From Rhynochetos jubatus (taxonomy: Eukaryota; Chordata; Aves; Eurypygiformes; Rhynochetidae), in the NCBI GenBank assembly GCA_027574665.1, contig CM050656.1, positions 16,629,501 through 16,693,500 of the forward strand: a DNA stretch of 64,000 bases. Direction: 5' to 3'. This document shows, piece after piece, positions 11,871 to 23,700 of this stretch (its first letter is position 1; the number at the start of each line of letters is the position of its first letter). The position numbers and the translations under genes were made by a program. The notes under the pieces are model-generated. The model was not told the origin of the DNA. It made no database searches and worked only from the letters and a program-made list of their open reading frames with translations.

Positions 11871-14800
11871 CAGGACACCCGACTTCAAGGCCTGTTCAGA
11901 ACCACTCAATTAATATAACAATGCTTCGTTTAATTTGTTGTCCCAACTCTCCCTCGTATTTAAGCGCACTGTTCACTGCGGCATTGTAATCTTCACTTCT
12001 AAGTGACTTGCTCCAAGGCCTGTCCTGCTCCGTAGCCGTGCTTAGAATTTGCCTTGCGATTTGCCGTGACGTCGTCCGGGTTACGCGTGAGATGGGTTTG
12101 GCCCAAGCGATACTCTTTTACCCTGTGTGAAGCATCCTGCTCATACATAGGTGCTGTCTCCCAGGGCTGGGGAACGACCACGCGGAACGACGAGGCCAGA
12201 TTTACGCAGAGGATTAGATATTTGTACGTGGGTTATAAACAGTAACGTAACCTTGTTTAAACCTGGAATAAGCAAATATTTGTACTTAAAACTATAGATG
12301 TGCACAACCTCCTTCCTATGCAGAAGTTAAAATCCAGAGGTGCTATGAATAGTAACATTCCTAAAATCGCATCCAAAGAAAGTTCTATTGTAAGAAAACT
12401 TTGGCTTATCTTTAGTGGTATCAGGTTTTACTACTTTATGAAGAAGACTAAATAAGACCTTTGACAGCTGGTACTGTCAGACAGTGGTATTTTTGCTGCT
12501 GGAACCATGGCATTTAACAGATGGAAAAGCAGATAATGTAATAATATAGCATTGGTAACTAACATTTCAGAAGTGGTAGTCATGATCTTTAAATAAAACT
12601 GGGCAAAGCAGAGCTGAGTCAACTTTGCTCCTGGATCAAAGAAAGCTTCAGTTGCTTCAACTGTGACAATGCCCAAAATGTTCCTTAAAAACTAAAGGGA
12701 CAAAAATTTAAGCCCCACGACCGGGCAGGTGCATGAGTGCCTGTGGGCTCTCCAGGGAGAGCACCAGTGCAGAATCTGCAAAGATCCCACACGTGGGCGG
12801 GAGCCGGCACTGCACACCGACTGACTGGGACCACCAGGACACCACCAGCGAGGCCACCCACCAGCTCTCCTCATCGCTTCCAAAACGTGGCTGGATTTCT
12901 AAGGAGCATTTGGTGGGCAGGCGGTCGCAGTCACCATGGCAGCTCAGGAAGCTCCAAGGTCCTTAACCTCACAGCGACGTCTCCCGCTTTAACCTATGCT
13001 GGAGGGAGATGCACAGAGATCAGGCAAGCAGAACACAGCAGTGCCACCCCCTCACAGAGAATGTTTTTAGTTTACTTTTCTTAGAGATAACACATCACAA
13101 GTGCATTGCTTGTCTCCCAGCCAAACATGGAGACCAAACAAAGCATTAACAAAACCCCACTTTGCTGGGCTGGGCGAGGCACCGGTTGTGTCATCTTTGG
13201 CGTGTTGATACAAATACATGCTGGACCCAGCTTGCCTTTTGAAATAATTGCTCGCTCTGTCTTCACTGTGGGACTAAATGAACCAACAGCCCTTCAGGGC
13301 ATCTCCTGATGGAGCCTGCTGCTAGCATTTGTATCAAACCAGTGGATATCAGCCCACAGGAAATTATTGTAGCAAGTCAAAATATTCAGCATGACTGCTG
13401 CAGGGGAGGACAAACTGCTCATACCAAATCCAAGTGTTATCTCATCCCTGGCACCTCTTCTAATCAACGTTTGGCTTTACTCACCGAAAGCTATTTGCAC
13501 TTCAAGTTTGAAGCTCATGCTGCTACTGCAAAGGGTGGAATCATCAGTCACTTTCAATAAAAGTTGGCTGCGGGGAAGAGATCTAAAGGTATTGCCCCAC
13601 CAACAGGTTTTGGGAAAACAGGCAGTTAGGTAGGGGAGAGTCTGCACTCCTACCTCTGCAGAAGGATGGTCGTGGTGCAACCTCAGCCACTGCCAGGGAA
13701 GGGGGACACAAGCACTTGACAAAGTCTCCAGCCAGAGCTGACGCTGTATTCAGCAGAAGTTCCTCCGTCCTCGAGCTTGGTTGCATTTCCTTGACTCAGC
13801 AAAGCTCCTGGTGCCCATGGAGACAGAAACACAGGCTGGAGCTTTGCTGGAGGAAGGGGTTCAGGAGATCACCCTCCTGCCTGGGTCCCCTCGCACCAGG
13901 AAAGAGCTGAATGCACTCAGCAGCTTTGCTGCAGTTCAGAGAAGTCAATCAGAAAGGAGATTTCTTTGCTGTTCAGAAAACTCACTGGTTAACAGTCTAG
14001 GACTCACATTCTAATTGCAAAAATCAGTCATAAGCTTAGAGTCTAATTTTCTTTTGGCAAAGTATTCATCTCCAATGTTTTAAACTAATACATGCAAACA
14101 TAACTTTTTTTGGTATTGTCAGTATTGTTATTTTGCAAAAACCCAAGACTAAAATCTCTGCTCAACCAGGTTTTTTTTGTTTGGTTGTTGGGGGTTTTTT
14201 TTGCTTGTTTTTTTGGGGTTTTTTTGTGGCTCTCTGGTTTGTGAAATTGGAGGGTTGTTCTAGGACCCCATACTGCTGGAATTTATCCATTTAGAGGAAA
14301 GTGTGCCTTAATCTATGCTTTAAAGAACAAAGCAGAACACACAAAACTTTACATGATCTGTGTGAAGAGATTATAAAGGAAAAATAGGATCAAACAACGT
14401 AGGTCAAATTTGAGACATAATCCAACATTGTGAATTTGTGCTTGTGGGCCCAAATGCTTCCTCCTTAAAAATCAACAATTGTGTCTGTGAGGGACTGGTG
14501 TGTGAAGGAAGCCAGCCTGCCCCAGCTGCTCCTCTTGGGGAAGGGGCAGTTTCCCATATAGCAGGAAATTACAGTCTAAAACGTGGCATTACATGTCTTC
14601 ATCTCACAAATGCCAACACACACAGGACTCCTTCCACAGAAAGGGGTCTACTGGAAGCCACGCAACTGTGCAGAAAGTTAAAGCTAAGCATGTGGGTGAG
14701 CCAACTGCGAGTTCAGAGTCTACGTGCCCTTCATCCCTATAGGCACAAAACCTTATGTTTCTAATTAAATTAACTCATTTATACCTGTGGGAAAATCCCA

Positions 14801-17800
14801 GCCCGGTATCACAGAGTGCGCTGCACAAACACATACACTGACATTCATAACAACTGAGGCATTAACCAGGATTTGAATAGAATCATTTAAGCATTAATAA
14901 CATTTCCATCTCTGGAGGTCAAGCCTTTTCACTCCCACGCATTTTGACATCCATTAGTAACTGAGCATATTCCTAATAGAAACCTAATTAAAGCCAACAC
15001 ACCAAGCATTTGTTTGCATAAATATAAACGGAAGCTGGAGGTGGAGATAAAATTAACCCTATAGTACTGAGAGAGTCTAGCATATGCAAAACAGTCTTAA
15101 CATTCAGGGTCAAGACAGCAGATATATAAACTATTACACCTACAACATGCAATACCGGGTGAGGTCAACAACGATGCTCCCAGGCCAGTATCCCATCTCC
15201 TTCCACAGCAGCTGTAGGAGGAAAGCTAAAGAGCCTCTCTAGATGAGAAGCACATTCACGGGAGATCACCTACTGAAACCACAAGCAATTACTTGAGCTC
15301 AGAAACACAACTTCCTTATTTTCATATATATCAAAGCAAGTCAGGTAAACCAAAGGTCAGGGAAGATAAGTACGCTTACTTACTCCTGGCCTACGGATAT
15401 GCAGAATTATTTTTTCACTTTTTAATTTGTTTTGTCATGGGGTTTTTAATGGGATTTTTTGTCCATTTGTTTTGGGCTTTCTAGAGAAGTTAGACCATAT
15501 CTATGTTTCCAGTGAAGTTAACGTTGAAGTTAAAATACAGATATCGGTGAGAACAGATTAGTAAGTGATTTGTGCTTTTCTTATTCAGCATGTTGATTTT
15601 CTTATAGGGCTGTACATTAGAGTCCTAAGTGCACGGCTGGGATACTAGCAAAGACTAGTTCAGAAAAAAAAAAAAAAGCAAAGCTGTTCCTGGCACAGTT
15701 GTCTGTGGTTAGTCAGAAAATTAATTTATTTCAACACACAAGGAGAAGATGCATCGATGAATATCAAGACAAATCAAAATAGCATACCTATGGGCTGCAC
15801 AATAGCACTTCTAAGTAGGTTGGAAGAAAACAGATGCTTCTGCCTGCTGCAGTGAAAAACCACCCTCAATATTATAAAAAGATTAATAAAAAGCCTAGGG
15901 ACCAGTTACTACTTGAAAGATAAGCAGGATGTTTTGAAGAATGGCTCAAAGCTTAGAAATGTCTAAATTCCTTATCTTCCAAAAGACCTTGGCAGGGGGT
16001 GGGGAGGGGGAAGACTATCATGACCTAATTCCTTGATTCCAGATGGCTTTTTTTTCCTTTTCCCCTGGTAGAAGCGTGCCCAGTCAATGCAAAGTGTAGC
16101 TTTCAAGGAGCACTGTATTTTACAAAGATTTCTAGAAAACAATCTGTGTGACTATATAACAAACGGAAGAAATAATGCAGCTGTTAGCTCATGACAAGTA
16201 GAAAATCTGAGTTACTCGCAACGTATGTCATCCAGGGTTATTTTTCAGACCCACTACTGTTCACCATATTGTCTCACAAATGGCTGCACCAGCATAAGGA
16301 GCGAGTGGGTGCAAGGGGGAAAGTGGGATCACTTCTTTCAACTAACTTAAGAGATTCATTAGAATTATAGGCTAGGGTAAATAACTGAATTTTCCTGCCT
16401 CCTTCTTTTCAACATTTTCATGTATTTTCATTTTTTTAGCTTTAATCTGGCAAGCAACTGTTGCTTTGGGCCAGACCAAAGACTGACCCTGCACTGCATC
16501 TGCTAGGATAGTGTCCAATATCCAGAACAAAAGGGAAAGAGCATAAGGAATGTTTAAAATGACCCTTCCTCCATGAACTTCCAATAACCAGTAATTTAGA
16601 AGTCTTCACGCAGAGTTCACTAAAACCATGAATGAATCATAGTAGAAGTATTGCTCCTATAGTTAACTGCTACCTGGAAGAGAGTTTTAAGTTTAAAAAA
16701 AAAAAAAACCAACACAATGAGGGAAAAGTAGTCAGGGTAAAGCACCGCCAAAGCAGTGAAGAAGCCATGCTTCAGAGCCCCTCAAACTGTAGCAATTTGG
16801 CTGCTCTCCCAGAGGGACTCATCACCCACACTGCCTAGGTCAAACTGACAGCACAGATACCAGAGAAACTTCTTCCCCACACATAGTTATTAAACAATGA
16901 TCAGTCTAGCTGCTTATCCAGAAAGATTCGGAAGATCTATCATGTAAACTAAAACCCCATTGTTCCCAGCTTTTAATAACAATTCTCTGAAAAGCATCTG
17001 TAATGATTGTGACCACACAGGCTTTATGGGAGAACTAACCACAGAGGACAGCCCATACATCTTTGCCCTGGGAAAAGCCGTGGAGCGTTTCTTCCTGGAT
17101 CCACTGACCAACTGGAAGAGCAACTTTAGTTTGGGAGAAGTAGCTGGAAAGGGAGGAGAACATCACAAAGGTTTTCAAACCATAATTGCTGTGAAGATGT
17201 ATTGGAAGTATCTGCTTGCCACTTCCTACAGTACAGCAGCTCTCAGGGCTGCCTCACAGAAAGGCCTCCAGCATCACCAGGAACACGCAAAACCTTACAT
17301 CTATCCAGCTCAATGGTAACTCTACCCTTGCCGCCTTCTGCTTCCTAAGAATTAATGTCCTCATGTTCCTGTGGGTGTTCACCCTCGAGCCTTCCCCAAA
17401 AGAAGGAATGTCATCTCGCACATCAGTACGCTGGCATATATAAATGGGAGTAGGCACATGCAAAGTCAGCAGATACTGATACCTGTTATTCTGGGATATT
17501 AGTGAAAAAGGCAACAGGGAAACCCTGTAGAACTTGCCTTCACCAACTGCCTTTTGCCCCTCCGCCCTCCCCCTTTTTTTTAATTTCCTTTTTATTTTCA
17601 CCCAAGTACAAATAGTGCTTTAATGTTTTCCTTGAGACAAACTACTCTGATAAATGTTTATGGAGTTAAAAAGAAATTGCCTGCAATGCGAGTAGCTGGA
17701 TGTTTAGACAGTCTGATCTAGGAAACATTCTACAGCCTATGCTGTAGCAGTTCGTAGGAAAGTTTGATTCAAGATCGGTTTCCTGTTCAAGTCTTGTCAC

Positions 17801-20184
17801 ATCGTAATTCACAGCAATAGACAAGGAGGTAGCAACTCAGACAAGTGTCATGCTGAAATAGAAGGCATGTCACTGCAAATAACACCATTCACAGAGCACC
17901 AGTTTGCAAGCTTTTGGGGGTTGAGTTGTTTGTTTTGGAGTTTGTTTTGCTGGCTTTTTTTAAATGAGACAACATAAAGAATAAGAGTACAGACCTCAAA
18001 TCCTCCCACTTACTGGTAGCAGAATGATTGATAATAACTCTCAGATCTTAATCCAGACCAGGACTCCACTGTATGAGGTACTCTACAGCAGCAGTCCTTC
18101 ACCTTTGCAGGAGTCACCCTTTCCTGCTTACCTGGAAAAAATCAGCCATATGTAGTTATTTTGCAGCCTGAATCCCAAGCTCTGCAGGAGACACCCCGTG
18201 TTTTCTCCACTGCTGCAGATGTTCCAGATCTTCATCCAAGCTCTCTTCAGGAACTGATTGAACCAAGTATTACACTGCCTAGTATTGCTAGTAAACATTA
18301 AGATTTTATTAAAACATGCCTCCCCCCCTCCACCACTGCCCCATGGTAACATGAAACAACATCTCCCCCTCTTTTTTATCTGCAGTTTGATCAGTTTTAG
18401 CTTGGATGGATCTCTGAAAATGAGTAAGAGTAGTAGCAGCCATTTACTCCTGACTGTAGTGCCCAGGTAATGTTCAGTCACCATCCAAACAGGAAACAAG
18501 TATCTTATTTTGAAGTAGCATTTTATTTTCTGGAAACTTTGTATACGGAGCTTCAGCCTAGTTAACACAAACTGTGCATTGCAGGTAGCTGTAAGGACAG
18601 GAAAGCTCGCATGCTATGCCTTCACAATGCCACTGGCTCTAGAAAGCACCACTTTACATACTTTTCAAAACACCGAACTAATGAAGTAGTATTTGCACAA
18701 GGACATTGCATTATAATGGCAAGAAACATGTGTAAACCTTTTTAGCATTACTCAAATACAGCATCTACCTTGAAATGTTAGGCCTACTAGGTAACTTGTG
18801 TTGTGGGAGAGCTCTCTGAGCAGGGGCTTGCTGTGTTCATAAGCTGAGGCCTGCTATGAAATCCCCCGTGCCTTCTACAAAACTGCAACGTGGCCTCTGA
18901 GCCAAGTGCTGGTTCCGCTTTGGCCAACACAGTCCAGATATCCACATGCAAGGTGCACCAAAGGGAGGATTTGCCCAAACCACACCTGATCTTTATCTTT
19001 CAGCCTCATACAATACGCTCTTGCCATTGTTCTCCAACAATTTCAAGTGGACAAAACTTTCCAATGTGACCTCTGGTCATGGTCACCTGCTTTAATACCA
19101 GGGATCAGACTTTCTCTAGGACACAGCACAGGTAACTACTCAACTACTGTTGAAACCAGACAGCAGGAACCAGGGTTTTAGAGTACCAAGAAATCTACAT
19201 TCCAATTTTTAATTTAAAAGCTTAAATTTAAAACTTTACCCTGGAGTTTCAAATTGCTGGATCCTCCATTAGAGCATACTCCATAAGTCAAAACTTGAGA
19301 TTTTTGGGCTGTGGCTATTTCAACACTAGACTTGGTCAGTCACAATGCTGAAAGCCCTTCACTGTTTGCTGTTTTCATGGCCTCTTCCTCAGGCACTTTC
19401 TAGTAAGATCTGCTTGCAATTCAGAGGTTAAACGTTGTCCACACAAGGTCAGACAATCAATGCATCCTGTACTCTTGCAGGGGTTTAGGTTGTTTTCAGG
19501 CTTTTTTTCCTGTAAATTAATTTCTATTTGAAATAGCTTGATTGAACCTGTATATATGTATATTTAAACTTCCCATAAAGGATTGCCCTCTTAAAACAGA
19601 GTTTTGGATTTCATTTCTCTCAGTGGCATAGCAGTTAAAGAGGGTGAGCACACCCATTTGACGTTATCTGGGCAAGTAAGAAATGAGCATAACGAACACA
19701 GCCACACTGCTCTTCTGGTAATCCACCCTCGACGTCTGGCAGCAGAGCGCAGTGTACCTCCTTGCAGCATTCACTATGGAAGCAATAATGGCTTTTGTGC
19801 TTTTTGTACTCTCAGATCCTGACAAGCCACAGTCAGACATACTCACACACACTGGTGTCTGCTCTGGGCTTCCCATCACAGCCAGCTTTCTGGCATAGCT
19901 TTAATAAGCCATCAAACTACCTATTTTGAAAGCAAGACAAGGAGGAGGAAGAGAGAAGGTAAGTGTGAACTATTTCATGAACTTTGTAAACTAAGAAAAC
20001 GGGTCACAGTTCTGTCCAACCAAGCCCACAATCCTCCTGAAGAAGCACAGGAACTGTTCAAAGCATAAATACTCAACGAATGCCAAGCCTGCACAGTGAG
20101 GCAGGTTTATCCTGTCTGTAGGAGCTTAAGGAGGGTCTCACTACGTTACTTACATGTTGTTTCCTTGCTGTTGTCTGAGATGTA
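11871..20184. other. Intergenic stretch downstream of LPAR3
   Basis: It is about 8.3 kb without a recognised coding exon. A G/T-rich low-complexity block lies at 14170-14228 and A-runs lie near 15665-15677 and 16694-16708. ORFs at 16960-17319 (plus) and 18128-18568 (minus) show no family features. A longer LPAR3 3' UTR could reach into its right end. Confidence 0.55.
14170..14228. repeat. G/T-rich low-complexity tract
   Basis: T-runs alternate with GGGG and GGGGG blocks. It is one of several such tracts in the window, all with T and G on the plus strand (also 27585-27640, 36411-36440 and 44216-44268). Confidence 0.8.
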
Positions 20185-20190
20185 TTTATT
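20185..20190 (-). terminator. LPAR3: Candidate LPAR3 polyadenylation signal
   Basis: The minus strand reads AATAAA here, about 256 bases past the LPAR3 stop codon. It is the first canonical signal downstream. Further AATAAA hexamers lie at 18522-18527 and 18305-18310, so a longer 3' UTR is possible. Confidence 0.45.
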
Positions 20191-20445
20191 CCATTCATAC
20201 GAAAAAACAATTTCATGTACTTAAAAGAAAAAAAAAAAAGGAGAAAGATGGCAGCACAGAAAGTTTTCTTCATTACAAAGTGTTTTTCCATCAGGCAATT
20301 ATTTATAAGAACTTTTGTTAACACTGGAGTTTAGGCTCTGGAACAAAGTAGATATATTGTTTACGAGCTTTGCCAGTCAATCTTCTCTTACAAAACCTCT
20401 CCCTTCCCCCTCTCCTATTCCAGCCAAGTCAGTCCCTTGAATAGC

Positions 20446-20795
20446 TCAGGAGTTTCCTTTGTCGCCAAGGTCTCCTTTTCCACAAATTGTCCCTTGAATA
20501 ATGCCATCTTCAATGTAGTGCCCCGAGGTATCCGTGCTCCTGCAGAGAACTGTTGAGGGGATCCGTGACGAGCGTCTTTCCTGGCTCTTATCCTCAGAGG
20601 AGCAGCAAATCATTCTTTTCATGGTACCCCACATCTCATCATCTTTGTATGAATAAATTATTGGATTCATGACAGAGTTCAACAGGGCCAGGAGAAGAAA
20701 CCACCTTTTAACATTCTGAATCCCACAGTAGGTGCAGTTCAGACCATCAAGCAGTAGGACAACCAGGCCGGGGGTCCAGCAGACAACAAAGGCAC
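20446..20795 (-). CDS. LPAR3: LPAR3 last coding exon (TM6, TM7, C-tail)
   Basis: The acceptor is TTTCTAG before 20795 and the stop codon is TGA at 20448-20446. The phase (two bases completing Gly246) fits the upstream donor exactly. The exon encodes TM6 with CWTP, TM7 with NPIIY, a CC pair in the proximal tail (309-310) that could be palmitoylated, and a Ser/Thr-rich tail. An unusual run of 19 C sits in the acceptor tract about 25 bases upstream. Confidence 0.95.
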
Positions 20796-23700
20796 CTAGA
20801 AATAAAGGAGACAGGAGAAGGGGGGGGGGGGGGGGGGGAAGAGACTTCAAACTGTTAGGGGTTTGAGGGTTTTTTTACATCTTACAAGATTATTCAGTTC
20901 ATCAGAATTCTACATAAGACTGACAAAAGCACAAGAGGAAAAAATTCTAATGATAGTAGCAAAATTATAACTACTACAGCTTCTCTGCCAAGCCCTGAAC
21001 ATGAGGCAGGGCAGCTCTCAGAAGGCTGCAGGGAGCAAGAATCCAGCTGCTGACAGCATCAGCTCAAACACAAGTGGGGAAAGGTCATCACAACAGCGAT
21101 TTCTCCAAGCTGATAAATAAACAAGAGCCCTGGAGCATTAACAAGCAGAGAACTGGCGCTCTGAACACAGGCTTCATCTCTTTCTCGCATGCTGGAGAAG
21201 ATACCAGGTGGCCCACGTCCACCACTGCCATAATAGGATCCAAAGAAGAGACGTGTCTTCTGTCACACTACAGCTGACTCTCCAGGGCTACGGGCACGCT
21301 GCCCAATTCATAAAACAGGAGTCACATAATTTAAATGTCACACGGCCTGGCTGGAAACCCCACAGCTAGCGTAGGATGCACGCCGTTGTCTGACACGCAA
21401 GCACTGCTGGCTCCCCGGCCCGAGCCGCAGCCCACCTCTCTCCGCTGCTCCCTCCTGGACTGTGCATGCTGGGCACTTGCGACCCAACAACTACTTTGAG
21501 ACCCAGGAAAGAAATTCAATTGTAAATGAAAAGACAGGAAGAAACAAATAGATGAGTTAGCAAAGATGAACCAGAGGATGTAGCAGCCAGGGCAAAGAAA
21601 TTAAGCAAAGGGGGGGGGGGGGAAAGGAGGAGGAAGTAGGAGTGTAGTGACAGAAGAACAAGAAAACTCTGCAAGAAAGGCACTTCCCCAAAACATAGCA
21701 AGAAACAGCAGGACAAGCCCTGGAGCAGCAGAGTTCTCCTTGTGTTTCAGCTGCAAGACAGGAATGACAACAGTCCCTGTGAGGAAAAAGTGAGACATAA
21801 GGTGATAATAAAAGCTGAAAGAGACCCAGTAGGACAACACACTCCTCTCCCACCAGCCCCTCAAAGAAAGAAGAAAAAAAAAAAAATTGGAGAATGAGGG
21901 AGAAGGGACCTTAGAGAAAAGACAACATGAAGAAAGCATTACACAGCTTAGAAGGAAGTTCAATATTGCGTTTGCATCCTTCCATGTTACTGCGCATCCT
22001 CACCATAAAGGCAGGGGTGCGGGCAGGACTGGTGGGGAGGAGGAACGCCACCACTGGACACAGCCCTTGGCAAGGAGCTTGGGAGAGGCCCTGAACTGCC
22101 CCATCTGCCCTCCTGCCTGCCCCAGCACCGCAGCCTGTCATCCCTCGTCTTGAGCCCGAGCAAGGAGTAGCCATACGCATGATAATACTAACTTAGCACA
22201 AGCCACAATTGCTGTCTGACATACAGAAATAGAAAATTACAACTCTGCACAACAGTCACAGTTTGAACAACGTACTGAGGAAATTCCAATCATTTATAAC
22301 AGCAGTTTCCCCTTTTTTGTGCTTAGAAAAAATAATCAAACAAAGATGATAGCAACTACATGCTAAAAAGCTTTCCAGGGGGTGTTGGTATCTGTTCAAT
22401 TTCGGTAGGGAAAGCAAGTCCAGCTTATTTTTTAAAGCCACTGGTTTTCCAATATGTGAGCTGTGCAAGCAAGCAGTGGAAGGGCAGCCTGGCTGACGGC
22501 GGGACCCAGGACTCAGCGGCACCCCAGCCATCCCAGCGGCCGTGCCGCGCACACGGGCTGGTTTTGCTTCTCTCCATGGAGACAGACACTGTGTGCATCT
22601 GAAGGGCAGGCCATAATGGTATATAAAGTGAATTCATGTGATTCAGTAAGCATTAGGATTGCTGAAAAATGTACCCAGGACAAGGTACCACCGATCTTGC
22701 TGCACCGCTATGCTCCTGCAGTCCAGGAAAAATCCAACCGATTTACTGTGTTGCAGGCAATATTGTACAGAACAGAACAGCAAGAGACCACCTCCCTCAG
22801 AAACTGCATTTTCTACTCTGCTGTACCAAGATTATCGTGATGCTAAGTACTAATTTCATGGTGTTAGTTTTGAGATACTGGTTAACATCAGTAACATTCC
22901 TTCATTACCCATTGGCATGAGGAGCTGCAGGCTGCTACCACAACACTTGTTTTCTCTGGTCAGTCTCTATATTACACACTGGTTTGGCTCCAGCATGCTG
23001 AGTAAGCAGTTGTGACACCAACTCTCTCATACAGTCTACAGTGGAGGAAGCACTGCACTGATTTATTGCCCTGGGATTCACCAGTAAATCCCATTTGTTT
23101 TTACAAGCACTGGAACCAGACCACCCAGAAAACAATACTGTGTCTAGTTCAGTACTTCAGTAAGTATTTGGATGAAGAGCTTTTGCTAGCCACCAAGGCT
23201 CACCGGCAGTCACCCACGCACCAGCTCCATGCAGAAATTCACATCGTAACAAACCCTCCTTAGAACAAGGATCGAAAGCATTTTGTCCACTTGCACCACA
23301 AAGCTTGCAGGGTCCAACCCAGCTTTCGTGGAAGTCAGCAGGAGAGGAAACAGACCCCAACGCCACGTTTAACAGAAGACACAGCAATCTCTCCTTCAAA
23401 CAAAACCCCAAGACTGCAGACAGCATTAGTCCATGAACTCCTAGGAATATATCCCTGCCTACCTACGCAGGCAAAACGCTAAAAGATTTCGGTAGCAAAA
23501 GTAATGGGAGATGAGATACACGTGCAGACACGTGCGGAAGCACATTCCCCCGCGTCAAGGCAAGGGGCAATGCACTGGCAGAGGTGGAGTTACCAGCCAA
23601 TGCTGTCATGGGGCCGCTGCTTTGACTCCATCAAAAATACATTTTGCTGTGTGTGGGGACAACACAAGCAATTCACACCCTGCTCTTAGCACCGCACAGA

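Noticed and set aside
11190-11989. ORFs of 136-192 codons in the left CpG island
   Set aside because: Composition artefacts of GC-rich sequence; several frames are open at once and none resembles a protein family.
16960-17319. 119-codon plus-strand ORF
   Set aside because: Overlapped by an equally open ORF on the other strand, and no similarity recognised.
18128-18568. 146-codon minus-strand ORF downstream of LPAR3
   Set aside because: Biased to Leu, Lys and Ile with no recognisable motif, and no supporting splice sites. Treated as chance.
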